NCBI RefSeq assembly: GCF_024810105.1
Contig: NZ_JANUDX010000015.1
Span: forward strand, 1-52,817
Reading direction: 5' to 3'
Length of the DNA stretch: 52,817 nt
DNA from: Stenotrophomonas sp. BIGb0135
Lineage (GTDB): Bacteria; Pseudomonadota; Gammaproteobacteria; Xanthomonadales; Xanthomonadaceae
Below are positions 52,640-52,817 of this stretch, in pieces. A program made the translations under genes and the position numbers. The notes below the pieces were generated by a model. It saw only the letters and a program-made list of their open reading frames with translations. It did no database searches and was not told the origin of the DNA. Position 1 is the stretch's first letter. The number at the start of each line of letters is the position of its first letter.

Positions 52640-52769
52640 GTTGTCTGGCTGGCACGCATTCGTCTTCGTCATTGTCTGGCGTGCCACGCATCTGTCTTCG
52701 TCGTTGTCTGGCCTGCCACGCATCTGTCTTCGTCATTGTCTGGCCTGCCACGCATGGCGTGGCACTACC
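52640..52769 (+). repeat. 32-bp tandem repeat ending in a second REP palindrome
   Basis: Units starting with (A/G)TTGTCTGG begin at 52640, 52671, 52703 and 52735 (spacings 31, 32, 32 bp) and contain TGCCACGCATCTGTCTTCGT. The last unit turns into TGCCACGC-ATG-GCGTGGCA (52746-52764) followed by CTAC, which on the minus strand is a GTAG-type REP. The array therefore looks like partial copies of a REP half. The unit is not CRISPR-like, since no variable spacers exist. Confidence 0.85.
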
Positions 52770-52817
52770 GGAGATGGCGGCTTCGGCGGTCGGCTTCGGC
52801 GGGTGGGCTGTTGGTAG

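Noticed and set aside
52640..52769. 32-bp array considered as CRISPR or attachment site
   Set aside because: Contiguous repeats without spacers, made of a REP half; no integrase or cas gene nearby.

Overview
The window is GC-rich chromosomal DNA (except for one AT-richer island) from a gammaproteobacterium of the Xanthomonadaceae (Lysobacteraceae), most likely Stenotrophomonas or a close relative. This rests on the type of genes (monomeric NADP-isocitrate dehydrogenase, AceK, large TonB-dependent receptors, a Rho with a long Gln/Gly/Asn/Arg-rich N-terminus, trxA-rhlB-rho linkage) and on the repeated GTAG-type palindromes (GTAGAGCCGAGC..., GTAGTGCCACGC...) that resemble the REP elements known from Stenotrophomonas. 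The genus is an inference; no database search was possible.

Layout. 1-520: poly-C tracts and a GC-rich minisatellite with no convincing gene. 521-2484: queF, a small LysM protein and a lipoprotein closed by a strong terminator. 2556-4003: an AT-richer island with a short secreted RHS-core protein that ends in a metzincin-like HExxHxxGxxD protease domain, followed 2 bp later by a secreted protein that is a candidate immunity partner. 4322-6607: monomeric icd with terminator. 6620-7180: frameshifted pseudogene. 7284-9604: a tightly packed four-gene operon of an orphan protein, a small GTPase and two roadblock/LC7-type proteins. 9740-13359: aceK and two tandem TonB-C-like paralogues. 13424-15049: CACHE-GGEEF diguanylate cyclase.

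15163-24931 looks like a beta-glucoside utilisation locus: cupin/JmjC-like protein, TonB-dependent receptor, FucP-type sugar permease, LacI regulator and secreted GH3 glucosidase. Three copies of a TGACAGCGCTGTCA-like palindrome lie upstream of the receptor, permease and glucosidase genes. 24932-25532 is a repeat-dense spacer: the last 17 codons of the glucosidase gene, a REP doublet and a 25-bp repeat array have been duplicated in tandem, ending at a bidirectional terminator. 25533-33563 is housekeeping: rho, trxA, rhlB, ftsEX, a tandem-receiver response regulator and ung.

33601-52563 is the most unusual part: an XRE regulator diverging from three same-strand genes for a 718-aa secreted protein, a 4104-aa giant secreted protein with 17 complete two-domain Ig/cadherin-like modules (about 185 aa each, four Cys each), and a 1231-aa outer-membrane beta-barrel protein. 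The first two genes appear to be one ancestral gene split inside a DUF11 domain by an in-frame 228-bp segment carrying a stop, a REP hairpin, a ribosome binding site and a new signal peptide. I infer a cell-surface giant adhesin/stalk with a dedicated barrel partner; this function is not proven by sequence. No tRNA, rRNA, CRISPR or insertion sequence was recognised.
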